NCBI RefSeq assembly: GCF_001488575.1
Contig: NZ_LN831302.1
Coordinates: forward strand, 372,001-436,000
Origin: Halobacterium hubeiense
GTDB lineage: Archaea; Halobacteriota; Halobacteria; Halobacteriales; Halobacteriaceae
Direction of reading: 5' to 3'
DNA: 64,000 nucleotides
The translations under genes were made by a program, and so were the position numbers. Under the pieces are notes generated by a model, which did no database searches, was not told the origin of the DNA, and saw only the letters and a list, made by a program, of their open reading frames with translations. Shown piece by piece: positions 1 to 6,579 of this stretch (its first letter is position 1; every line of letters starts with the position of its first letter).

Positions 1-33
1 CGTTCGCGGCTGCGCTCCGCACGGAGGCCGACG

Positions 34-810
34 ATGGTTGAGGCGTTCGCCGTCGCCTCCGGGAAGGGAGGCACCGGGAAGACGACGAACACGCTCGCGC
101 TCGGGATGGCGCTCGCCGAGGACTACGACGTGACGGTCGTGGACGCCGACACCGGGATGGCGAATCTCCTCTTCCACGCCGGACTCGCGGACGTGGACGT
201 GACCCTCCACGACCTCCTCGTCGCGGACACCGACGCCGCGGTCTCGGACGCCGTCTACGAGCGCTACGGGATGCGCGTCGTCCCCTGCGGCACGGGCCTG
301 GGCGACTTCCGCGCGGCGGACCCGGCCCGACTCCGCGACGTCGTCGCCGTCCTCGCCGCCGACACGGACGTCCTCCTCTTGGATTCGCCGGCGACGCTGG
401 CGAGCCGCAGCGCCGTCCTCCCCATCGTCCTCGCGGACCGCGCGGTGCTGGTCGTCCAGCCGACGATTCCCGCCATCTCGGACGCGCTCAAGGTCCAGGA
501 GTACGCGACGTCGTACGGCACGGGCGTCGCGGGCACGCTCTACAACAAGGTCCAGGGCCCCGAGGCGGTCGAGCGCGTCGCCGCGAAGTCCGGCCGGTAC
601 TTCGAGGGCGAGACGCTGGGAACCGTCCCCGAGGCCGAGGCGGTCCGGGCCGCGCGCCCCTCGGCGTCGCCGAGCCGGCCTTCGACGTTGGCCTCCCAGA
701 TGCGGGACTTGCACTCGTCGATGAGTTCGTCGTCGCCGGGGAGGCGGTCGGGTTCGCGGACCGCGTACTTGGTGTCGAAGGCGTCCCGGCCGAGCACGCG
801 CTCGCGGTAG
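34..810 (+). CDS. ParA/MinD-like P-loop ATPase, 3' end replaced
   Basis: Deviant Walker A box KGGTGKTT at residues 11-18, the Walker A' motif VVDADTGMANL at about 35-45 and a Walker B strand VLLLDSPATL near 113-122 identify a SIMIBI ATPase of the ParA/MinD/CpaE type. Such proteins place partition or pilus/secretion machines at the membrane. Family-like sequence stops at about residue 209 (base 660). The remaining 49 residues are Ser/Arg-rich and are simply the antisense reading of the opposing ATPase gene, so the native C-terminus is lost. It faces a VirB11/TadA-like remnant, which fits a CpaE/TadZ role, but that is inference. The ATG at 34 is the only sensible start, 33 bases from the window edge. 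The protein may be non-functional or altered. Confidence 0.75.
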   Translation: MVEAFAVASGKGGTGKTTNTLALGMALAEDYDVTVVDADTGMANLLFHAGLADVDVTLHDLLVADTDAAVSDAVYERYGMRVVPCGTGLGDFRAADPARLRDVVAVLAADTDVLLLDSPATLASRSAVLPIVLADRAVLVVQPTIPAISDALKVQEYATSYGTGVAGTLYNKVQGPEAVERVAAKSGRYFEGETLGTVPEAEAVRAARPSASPSRPSTLASQMRDLHSSMSSSSPGRRSGSRTAYLVSKASRPSTRSR

Positions 811-1388
811 ACGACCACCGGGACGTCGAAGTCCCTGAAGGGGACGGTGTAGCGGGCGACGCGCTCGGAGAGGAAGCGGTCGAGGTGCGGCGGGTCGGTG
901 GGCAGGTCGGTGACGGCGGGCGCGTACTCGCTGGTGTGCACCACGAGGGAGTCGGCCGCGGCGTCCGCGACTTCGACGCCGTCGTCGAGCGCGAGCGGCG
1001 TGAGGTCGCCGAGCCCCCGGAGGTCGCAGAGCACGTGGAACTCGACGCGGCGGCGGGCGGCCCGCGAGCAGTCGGTGAGGCGCGCGACCACGCGGCGGTG
1101 TTTCTCCCCGAGGCCGGCGGCGACCCGTTCTCGCGTCCCCTCCCGGGTGCGCGGCCGGGCGAGGTGGGCGTCCGCGAAGTAGTCGGTGACGCGGGCGAGC
1201 GCGGTCTCGTCGCCGGTCCCGAGCGGCGGCGTGCGGACGTCGTAGGTGAACTCGACGTCCCGCTCGGCGACGGTGACGACGACGCCGGGGTGGACTTCGT
1301 ACTGGCTGCGGACTTCGGGTGCGTACCACGCGTCCGTGTCGTCCGGTGGCACCGGCGACGGCACCGCGTGGTCGGCGCGTGCGGACAT
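540..1388 (-). pseudogene. N-terminal fragment of VirB11/TadA-type secretion ATPase
   Basis: Residues 1-240 resemble the N-terminal part of haloarchaeal type II/IV secretion or pilus ATPases: an EFTYDVRTPPL segment near 46, ALARVTDYF near 63, a LGDLTPLALDD segment near 126 and ELIDECKSRIWEANVEG near 221-237. Full-length relatives are more than twice as long. The P-loop, Asp box, Walker B and His box that make the motor are all absent. From about base 668 the frame runs antisense through the 3' end of the ParA gene and ends in meaningless Ser/Arg sequence. The gene is therefore truncated and probably dead. Assignment to the family rests on remembered N-terminal similarity, not on catalytic motifs. 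Confidence 0.6.
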
Positions 1389-1500
1389 TACGAGCTACTG
1401 GTTCGTTACTAAATTTAAACTTTCACGATTCACACCAAATACGGGTGAGTCGAGTGAACTGTTCGCAAGACCTATACTCCGGACTTCGTAAACGCCGCCA

Positions 1501-2451
1501 GTGGACCGTAATCGACGCGCCCTCGTCGTCGCCCTCCTCTGCGTGGTCGCGGTGTCGTTGGCGGCCGCGACGCTCGCGAACCCCCAACAGCCCGCCGGTG
1601 GCACCGGGTTCGGCGACGGCGGCTCGGACCCCAGCGGCACCGCCACGCAGTCCGGGGACGGCGGCGACGGACTCGACAATCCGACGCCGGCCGACGGTAC
1701 GGGGCCGCTCGCCCTCCAGCCAGCCTGTGTCCCCGCGCTCGCGTCGCCGGGCGTCGGTTTCGCGCTCCTCGGGTTGGCGCTGTTGCTCGGCTTCGTCGCG
1801 TACCGCCGCGACGGCATCGTGCCCGCGGTCATCGTCGTGTTCGTCACGTCTACGGTGCTGTTCCCGGCGTGGTTGCTGGTCAGCGCCTGTGGCGACTTCG
1901 GGACCGACTCGCCCACCGACAGCGGTCTCATCCCCGAACTCCCGTCCGGGCCGTCCGCCGGCGGCCAAGCCGGTAGCGGGGGCGGCAGCGAACTGCTGTT
2001 CTCGCCGCCGACCGTGCTGCTCGGCCTGCTCGCGGTCGCCGTGCTGCTCGGCTTCGTCGCGTTCCGCGCGACCGGCGACGACGAACCGCCCGAGCGCGAG
2101 CCCGTCCCCGAGCCGGCGTCCGAATCCGACGACGAGACGCTCGGTGCGCTCGGCAGCGTCGCCGGCGACGCCGCCGACCGCATCGCCGCCGACGCCGACG
2201 TCGAGAACGAGGTGTACCGCGCGTGGCGGGAGATGACCGATCACCTCGACGTCGCCAACCCCGAGACAAGCACGCCCGCGGAGTTCGCGACTGCCGCCAG
2301 TGACGCCGGGATGGCTCGCGAGCACGTCGACGAGCTCACCCGCCTCTTCCGGTCGGTCCGGTACGGCGGCGCCGAGGCGACCGAGGACCGCGAGCAGCGC
2401 GCGCTGGCGGCGCTACGCGCCATCGAGGCCTCCTACGGGGGTGACGAGTAG
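1501..2451 (+). CDS. membrane protein with C-terminal DUF4129 domain
   Basis: GTG start. A hydrophobic N-terminal segment (residues about 7-26) is followed by a Gly/Ser/Asp-rich linker, then membrane segments near 79-97, 101-122 and 163-182. The soluble acidic C-terminus (about 215-316), with ENEVYRAWREMTDHL and STPAEFATAASDAG, is the DUF4129 type usually found at the tail of transglutaminase-like membrane proteins. It overlaps the next gene by one base (TAG/GTG) and is first in a four-gene unit with a DUF58 protein. Neighbouring MoxR and DUF58 genes suggest a role in assembling or maturing a cell-surface or membrane complex; the exact job is unknown. Confidence 0.75.
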   Translation: MDRNRRALVVALLCVVAVSLAAATLANPQQPAGGTGFGDGGSDPSGTATQSGDGGDGLDNPTPADGTGPLALQPACVPALASPGVGFALLGLALLLGFVAYRRDGIVPAVIVVFVTSTVLFPAWLLVSACGDFGTDSPTDSGLIPELPSGPSAGGQAGSGGGSELLFSPPTVLLGLLAVAVLLGFVAFRATGDDEPPEREPVPEPASESDDETLGALGSVAGDAADRIAADADVENEVYRAWREMTDHLDVANPETSTPAEFATAASDAGMAREHVDELTRLFRSVRYGGAEATEDREQRALAALRAIEASYGGDE

Positions 2452-3026
2452 TGCTGCGCCGCGTCCTGCTCGCGCTCGGGGTCGCGTTCACCGCGCTCGG
2501 GGTCGCGGTCGCGGCCGCGCCCTCGATTGCGACGACGTTGCGACTGCCCGACGTGCCCCGGCTCGTCGTCGCCGTGCTCGCGGTCGTGTTCGCGCTCGCC
2601 ACTCACGCCGCACGGAAGGCGGTGGACTTCCGCGACCCCGACGAGGCGGCCGTGCGCGCGTCCGGCCTCGAAGACCGCTACGAGCCGCCGCGGCCCGGCG
2701 CCGAAATCGACGCGGAACTCGCGCTCGGCCCGCGGGACGGACCATCGAGCGCCGACTCCCGCGTCCGCGAGCGGTTGCGCCTGCTGGCGGTGCGCGTGCT
2801 CTCCGACGCCGAGGGGTGGTCCGAGGACGAGGCCCACCGCCGCCTCGACGACGGGACGTGGACCGACGACCGCACCGCCGCCGCGCTGTTCTCCGAGGAC
2901 GTCGACCCGGCTGCGCGCCACCTCGTCGCCTCGTTCGCGGGCATCGAGTCCACCCGCGAGCGCGAAGTCAGGCACGCGCTCGCCGAACTACAGCGCCGCT
3001 CGGGCGCCGGCGTCGGAGGTGACTGA
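2451..3026 (+). CDS. small membrane protein, DUF7269-like
   Basis: This 191-residue protein starts with GTG overlapping the stop of the previous gene. It has two N-terminal hydrophobic helices (about 4-22 and 30-48) followed by a charged cytoplasmic region that contains VRERLRLLAVRVLSDAEGWSEDEA. It always appears to sit between DUF4129 and DUF58 genes in haloarchaea, as it does here. No enzymatic motif is visible. The name DUF7269 is from memory of the usual neighbour and is less certain than the gene itself. Confidence 0.7.
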   Translation: MLRRVLLALGVAFTALGVAVAAAPSIATTLRLPDVPRLVVAVLAVVFALATHAARKAVDFRDPDEAAVRASGLEDRYEPPRPGAEIDAELALGPRDGPSSADSRVRERLRLLAVRVLSDAEGWSEDEAHRRLDDGTWTDDRTAAALFSEDVDPAARHLVASFAGIESTREREVRHALAELQRRSGAGVGGD

Positions 3027-3027
3027 C

Positions 3028-4389
3028 GTGGGCGCGACCACCGCGGAGACCGCCGACGCCTCGCCCGACGCGGACGGCGCGCCCGACGGCGATTCCGAGA
3101 CGGAGGTGGCCACGGCGCTCGCGGACGTGACGACGCGGGAGACGAACCGCTGGCGCGGCGTCACCGCGCTCTCGCTGCTCGCGGCCGCGGTCGGCACCGC
3201 GTCGGGGTCGCCCACCGCGCTCCTGATCGCGGTGCTCGGCGTCGCGTACGCCGCCTACGGCGCGCTGTTCGCGGCGCCGTCGCCGTCGCTTGCCGTCGAG
3301 CGCACGGTGCACGCCGACGACCCCGAGCCCGGCGACGAGGTCGAAGTGACGCTCTCCGTGACGAACGACGGCGCGTTCCGCCCCGACCTCCGCGTCGTCG
3401 ACGACGTGCCCGCGGGCGTCGAAGTGGTCGACGGTTCGCCCCGGCTCGCGACCGCGCTCCGCGCGGGGAAGACGGCGACGTTGCGGTACACCGTCGAGAT
3501 GCGCCGCGGCGAACACGACTTCGACGCGGTGCAGGTCAGGGCGCGCGACCTCAGCGGCGCCCGCGAGAGCGAAGCCACGGTCCACACGGCGTCGACGGTC
3601 GCGTCGGTCCCGCCGCTCCCCGAGCTGTCGTCGTTCCCGCTGCGCGAGCAGACCGTCCAGCGCGTCGGCCGCGTCCCCACCTCGCAGGGCGGGTCCGGCG
3701 TGGAGTTCCACGCGAGCCGCGAGTACCGGTCCGGGGACCCGCTCTCGCGCGTGGACTGGAAGCGGCTCGCGCGCACCGGCGACCTCTCGACGGTGCAGTA
3801 CCGCGAGGAGCGCGCCGCCACCGTCGTCGCCGTCGTGGACGGCCGCGACGCCGCACACGTCGCCGACGCGGACGGCGAGAACGCCGTCGAGTACGGCGTC
3901 GAAGCCGCGGGCGCGGTCTCGTCGGCGTTGCTGGACGCGGGGAATCGCGTCGGCGTCGCCGCGTTCGGCCCGCACTGGGAGTGGCTCGCGCCCGGCTCCG
4001 GCCGCGACCACCGCGCCCGGCTCCGAGACGCGCTCGCCCGCGGCCGGGGGTTCGCCGCGCGCGAACCCGACCGCCGGTTCCTCGGCGCGCTCGTATTCCG
4101 CCGGCTCCGCAAGCACCTCCCGGCGGACGCGCAGGTCGTGTTCTGCTCGCCGCTCGCGGACGACGACGCCGCCGAGTACGTCCGCCGCCTCGAAGCCGGC
4201 GGCAACCCGGTGACGGTGGTGTCGCCGGACGTGACGGGTTCGGAGACGCTCGGCCAGCAGGTCGCGCGCGTCGAGCGCGCCACCCGGATTCGGTCGCTGC
4301 GGCGCGCGGGCGTCCGCGTCGTCGACTGGCCGGCCGACGAGTCGCTCCCGGTCGCCGTCGCCACCGCCACCCGGGGGTGGTCACAGTGA
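3028..4389 (+). CDS. DUF58 domain protein
   Basis: A GTG start at 3028 lies one base after the upstream TGA, giving 453 residues. An acidic N-terminus precedes two membrane helices (about 47-80), then an extracellular-type beta domain (VERTVHADDPEPGDEVEVTLSV). The DUF58 signature EYRSGDPLSRVDWKRLARTG follows at about 230-250, then a von Willebrand A-like fold (VVAVVDGRDAAHV). DUF58 proteins work with MoxR AAA+ ATPases, probably as substrate adaptors or metal-binding partners. The 3' end overlaps the next gene (GTGA). Reading further upstream in this frame only adds the antisense of the neighbour, so the short start is preferred. Confidence 0.88.
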   Translation: MGATTAETADASPDADGAPDGDSETEVATALADVTTRETNRWRGVTALSLLAAAVGTASGSPTALLIAVLGVAYAAYGALFAAPSPSLAVERTVHADDPEPGDEVEVTLSVTNDGAFRPDLRVVDDVPAGVEVVDGSPRLATALRAGKTATLRYTVEMRRGEHDFDAVQVRARDLSGARESEATVHTASTVASVPPLPELSSFPLREQTVQRVGRVPTSQGGSGVEFHASREYRSGDPLSRVDWKRLARTGDLSTVQYREERAATVVAVVDGRDAAHVADADGENAVEYGVEAAGAVSSALLDAGNRVGVAAFGPHWEWLAPGSGRDHRARLRDALARGRGFAAREPDRRFLGALVFRRLRKHLPADAQVVFCSPLADDDAAEYVRRLEAGGNPVTVVSPDVTGSETLGQQVARVERATRIRSLRRAGVRVVDWPADESLPVAVATATRGWSQ

Positions 4390-4883
4390 GCGAGTTCGAC
4401 GCGCGCCCGCCGTCGCTGGCGGTCGTCCCCGCGACCGTCGCCGCCGCGCTCGTCGTGCTCCCGGTCGCGGCGGGCTCGACTGTCGGCCTGGTGTTCGCCG
4501 GGCCGGGCGCCGCGGCCGTCGTCTACGGCGCCCGCGACGCCGCCCGACGGTACGTCACGCTCGGCGGCGCGCTCGCGTTCGTCGGCGTCGCCGTCGCCGC
4601 TGCCACTGGCCTCCCGACCGCGCTCGCGCTCATCGCGGGCGTCGCCGCGCTCGTCGCCTACGACACCGGCGAGCACGCCGTGTCGCTCGGGGTCGACGTC
4701 GGCGCGGACGCGCCGGTCGCGCAGTCCGTCGCCGTCCACACCGCGGGCAGCGTCGCGGTCGCGTCGCTGGCCGCCGGCGTCGGGTTCGGCATCTACCAGT
4801 TCGGCCCCGCGAGCCTCCCCGTGACCGGGCTGGTCGCATTGCTGTTCGCGGCCGTCTTCCTCGCCTACGCGCTCGGCGACTGA
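4386..4883 (+). CDS. four-helix membrane protein, DUF7519-like
   Basis: This 165-residue protein has a GTG start overlapping the TGA of the DUF58 gene. It is almost entirely hydrophobic, with predicted helices near 14-32, 36-50, 57-90 and 112-160, and no charged catalytic motif. It closes the DUF4129-DUF58 unit and its last 19 bases overlap the 3' end of the convergent MoxR gene. It is likely a structural partner of the DUF58/MoxR system. The family number is from memory. Confidence 0.7.
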   Translation: MSEFDARPPSLAVVPATVAAALVVLPVAAGSTVGLVFAGPGAAAVVYGARDAARRYVTLGGALAFVGVAVAAATGLPTALALIAGVAALVAYDTGEHAVSLGVDVGADAPVAQSVAVHTAGSVAVASLAAGVGFGIYQFGPASLPVTGLVALLFAAVFLAYALGD

Positions 4884-5833
4884 CCCTCCGCGGTCGGCAC
4901 CGGCACCGAGTCGAGCACGTCGGCGACGACCTCGCGCTTGTCCGTGTTCTCGACCGCGGCGTCCGGCGTCAACACGAGCCGGTGCGCGAGCACGTTCGGC
5001 GCCAGCCGCTTGACGTCCTCCGGGACGACGTACTCGCGGCCGCGGAGCACGGCGCGCGCTCGCGCCGTCTCGAAGAGCCGCTGGGTGCCGCGCGGGCTCA
5101 CGCCCACTTCGACGCGGCGGTCTTCGCGCGTCTCTCGCGCCACTGCGACGACGTACTGGAGGAGGTCGTCGTCCATGCGCACGTCCTCGGCGACCGCGCG
5201 CACCGCCTGCACGCGCTCGGCGTCGAGGACCGGTTCCACGCTCGGACTCCGCGAGGACCGCCCCGCGCGCCGTCGGAGGAGTTCCAGTTCGCCGGCCTCG
5301 TCCGGGTAGCCGATGCCCGCCTTCGCGACGAACCGGTCCATCTGGGCCTCCGGGAGCGGGAACGTTCCCTCCTGCTCGACCGGGTTCTGCGTCGCGATGA
5401 CGAAAAAGGGCTCCGGCAGCTCCATCGTCTCCCCGTCGATGGTCGCCTGCCCCTCCTCCATCGCTTCGAGGAGCGCGGCCTGCGTCTTCGGCGGCGCGCG
5501 GTTGATTTCGTCCGCCAGTAGCACGTTCGCGAACACCGGCCCGGGCTGGAACTCGAACTCCCGGGACTTCTCGTTGAACACGTGCGTCCCCAGCACGTCC
5601 GCCGGCAGCAGGTCCGGCGTGAACTGCACGCGGCTGAACTCGAGGCCGAGCGCGGTCGCGACGCTGCGCGCGGTCAGCGTCTTCCCGGTGCCCGGCACGT
5701 CTTCGAGGAGGACGTGGCCGTCGGCCAAGAACCCGACGAGGACCGTTTCGAGGAAATCGCGGTCGGTCACGACCGCGCGCTCGACTTCGCTCAGGACGGC
5801 GTCGCACTCCTCGCTCGCAGCGGTGACGTCCAT
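4865..5833 (-). CDS. MoxR family AAA+ ATPase
   Basis: Walker A EDVPGTGKT near residue 44-52, Walker B VLLADEINRAPPKTQ near 104-118, sensor 1 VIATQNPVEQEGTFPLPEAQ, an arginine-finger region (MDRF) and the C-terminal lid with VSPRGTQRL mark a MoxR ATPase of usual length (322 residues). These chaperone-like ATPases remodel or insert cofactors into VWA/DUF58 partners, and the partner gene lies convergent here. I chose the ATG at 5833 (MDVTAASEECDA) because family members begin like this. A GTG at 5848 would add five residues. Confidence 0.92.
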   Translation of the reverse strand: MDVTAASEECDAVLSEVERAVVTDRDFLETVLVGFLADGHVLLEDVPGTGKTLTARSVATALGLEFSRVQFTPDLLPADVLGTHVFNEKSREFEFQPGPVFANVLLADEINRAPPKTQAALLEAMEEGQATIDGETMELPEPFFVIATQNPVEQEGTFPLPEAQMDRFVAKAGIGYPDEAGELELLRRRAGRSSRSPSVEPVLDAERVQAVRAVAEDVRMDDDLLQYVVAVARETREDRRVEVGVSPRGTQRLFETARARAVLRGREYVVPEDVKRLAPNVLAHRLVLTPDAAVENTDKREVVADVLDSVPVPTAEGQSPSA

Positions 5834-5934
5834 GGGCGTTCGTGCCACCCGCCGCGTTTAGTGGTATCGGTTGACACGAACTCGCTCCCGCCAACCGTAA
5901 TCCCTAAATCCGACAACGACGTTCTCCCGAACGA

Positions 5935-6019
5935 GCCGAGGTAGCCTAGCCTGGCCAAGGCGGTTGCTTCGAGAGCAACTGTCCTCACGGACTCAGGAGT
6001 TCAAATCTCCTCCTCGGCG
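5935..6019 (+). tRNA. tRNA-Ser (anticodon CGA)
   Basis: The acceptor stem GCCGAGG pairs with CCTCGGC. The D arm is GCC...GGC, the anticodon stem is GTTGC/GCAAC around loop TTCGAGA (anticodon CGA, reading UCG serine codons). A long variable arm (TGTCCTCACGGACTC) marks a class II tRNA, and the T arm is AGGAG-TTCAAAT-CTCCT. The discriminator is G and CCA is not encoded. No intron is seen. Two further copies of its 3' tail lie downstream. Confidence 0.95.
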
Positions 6020-6084
6020 CTTCTCACTTACGTCACCGCCGAGCGACTGTACTGTCGCGAGGCGTGACGCGTCGTGGACGCCGT

Positions 6085-6157
6085 GAGATTTCGAACGAGA
6101 GTAGTCGCAGCCGGCGAGCGAAGCGAGCCGGACCGTCTACTCGTTGTTCAAATCTCC
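6085..6157. repeat. imperfect hairpin between tRNA tail and its first copy
   Basis: The left arm begins GAGATTTCGAACGAG (6085-6099) and the right arm ends CTCGTTGTTCAAATCTC (6141-6157). The ends GAGATTT/AAATCTC pair exactly and the rest pairs with small bulges. An inner CCGGC/GCCGG pair surrounds GAGCGAAGCGA. The right arm is the start of a duplicated tRNA-Ser tail, so the left arm is antisense to the tRNA T arm. Confidence 0.65.
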
Positions 6158-6172
6158 TCCTCGGCGCTTCTC
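6146..6172 (+). repeat. exact copy 1 of the tRNA-Ser 3' tail
   Basis: The 27 bases at 6146-6172 are identical to 5999-6025, covering the T loop, the 3' half of the T arm, the acceptor strand, the discriminator and 6 flanking bases. There is no rest of a tRNA upstream. This is the pattern left when an element integrates at a tRNA 3' end, but no integrase is seen nearby. Confidence 0.85.
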
Positions 6173-6230
6173 CGAGCACACCGTCGCGGACCTCCGGGTC
6201 CGCGACTCGCGCAGGAATCGCGAACGATCG

Positions 6231-6299
6231 GGAGATTTGAACCCTGCAAGACGCAGCACGAACTCAGTGAGTGACCGTCTTGCTCCGGTTCAAATCTCC
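6231..6299. repeat. long two-step inverted repeat (cruciform-forming)
   Basis: Outer arms GGAGATTTGAACC (6231-6243) and GGTTCAAATCTCC (6287-6299) are perfect complements (13 bp). Inner arms GCAAGACG (6246-6253) and CGTCTTGC (6276-6283) are perfect over 8 bp. The loop is 22 bases. The right outer arm is the second copy of the tRNA-Ser tail. Confidence 0.85.
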
Positions 6300-6308
6300 T
6301 CCTCGGCG
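6288..6308 (+). repeat. copy 2 of the tRNA-Ser 3' tail (21 bases)
   Basis: Bases 6288-6308 repeat 5999-6019 exactly, from the T loop to the discriminator base of tRNA-Ser. The identity ends at the tRNA end and does not include the flank shared by copy 1. It sits 142 bases after copy 1, which itself is 147 bases after the tRNA tail, giving a near-regular spacing. Confidence 0.85.
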
Positions 6309-6369
6309 TTTTCACGGAGCTACACCGAGCAGCGACGCGACCGTTCTGCTGCAGGTGGGTTCGACGCTT

Positions 6370-6495
6370 CCTCGAAAGCCCCGGCGCGCTCGGCGTCTGC
6401 GACTCGCTGCGCGCTTCCTTCACTCGCTACGCTCGTTCAGTCCAGTGCTTGCGTCGTCTCGACTGCCGACCGCGCCGCCCTTTTCAGTCCCACCC
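6370..6495. repeat. dispersed intergenic element, copy A
   Basis: This non-coding stretch begins CCTCGAAAGCCCC and contains GCTCGGCG, CTGCGCGC, a CACTCGCTACGCTCG segment, GTGCTTGCG and GCCGACCG, then a CCCTTTTC-like end. The same ordered blocks occur at 49143-49258. It lies in a gene-poor stretch between tRNA-Ser and the LeuA/CimA-like gene. No open frame with haloarchaeal protein character is visible from 6020 to 6579. Confidence 0.6.
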
Positions 6496-6546
6496 TGTGT
6501 TAGAGCGGTTCAGCTAATCGGGCCGGCTCTGAGAATCCAGTAGCGT

Positions 6547-6575
6547 GGTTCGAAGCCCGGGGAGGGTTTCGAACC
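6547..6575. repeat. GGTTCGAA/TTCGAACC inverted repeat after leuA-like gene
   Basis: Eight-base perfect arms (6547-6554 and 6568-6575) surround a G-rich loop directly beyond the stop of the leuA-like gene. The arms match the universal tRNA T-loop consensus, but I could not fold a tRNA around them on either strand. It could serve as a transcription end structure. Confidence 0.5.
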
Positions 6576-6579
6576 CGGG

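Noticed and set aside
3255-5894. An 879-codon open frame antisense to the DUF58/MoxR region
   Set aside because: Arg/Ala/Gly-rich, low complexity, no family motif; a mirror of GC-biased codons in the real genes.
5999-6308. CRISPR-like array from the three tRNA-tail copies
   Set aside because: Only three copies, unequal length, large spacers with internal inverted repeats and no cas genes.
6020-6579. Small open frames in the island after tRNA-Ser
   Set aside because: They run through hairpins and repeats and have basic, Ser/Arg-rich composition unlike haloarchaeal proteins.
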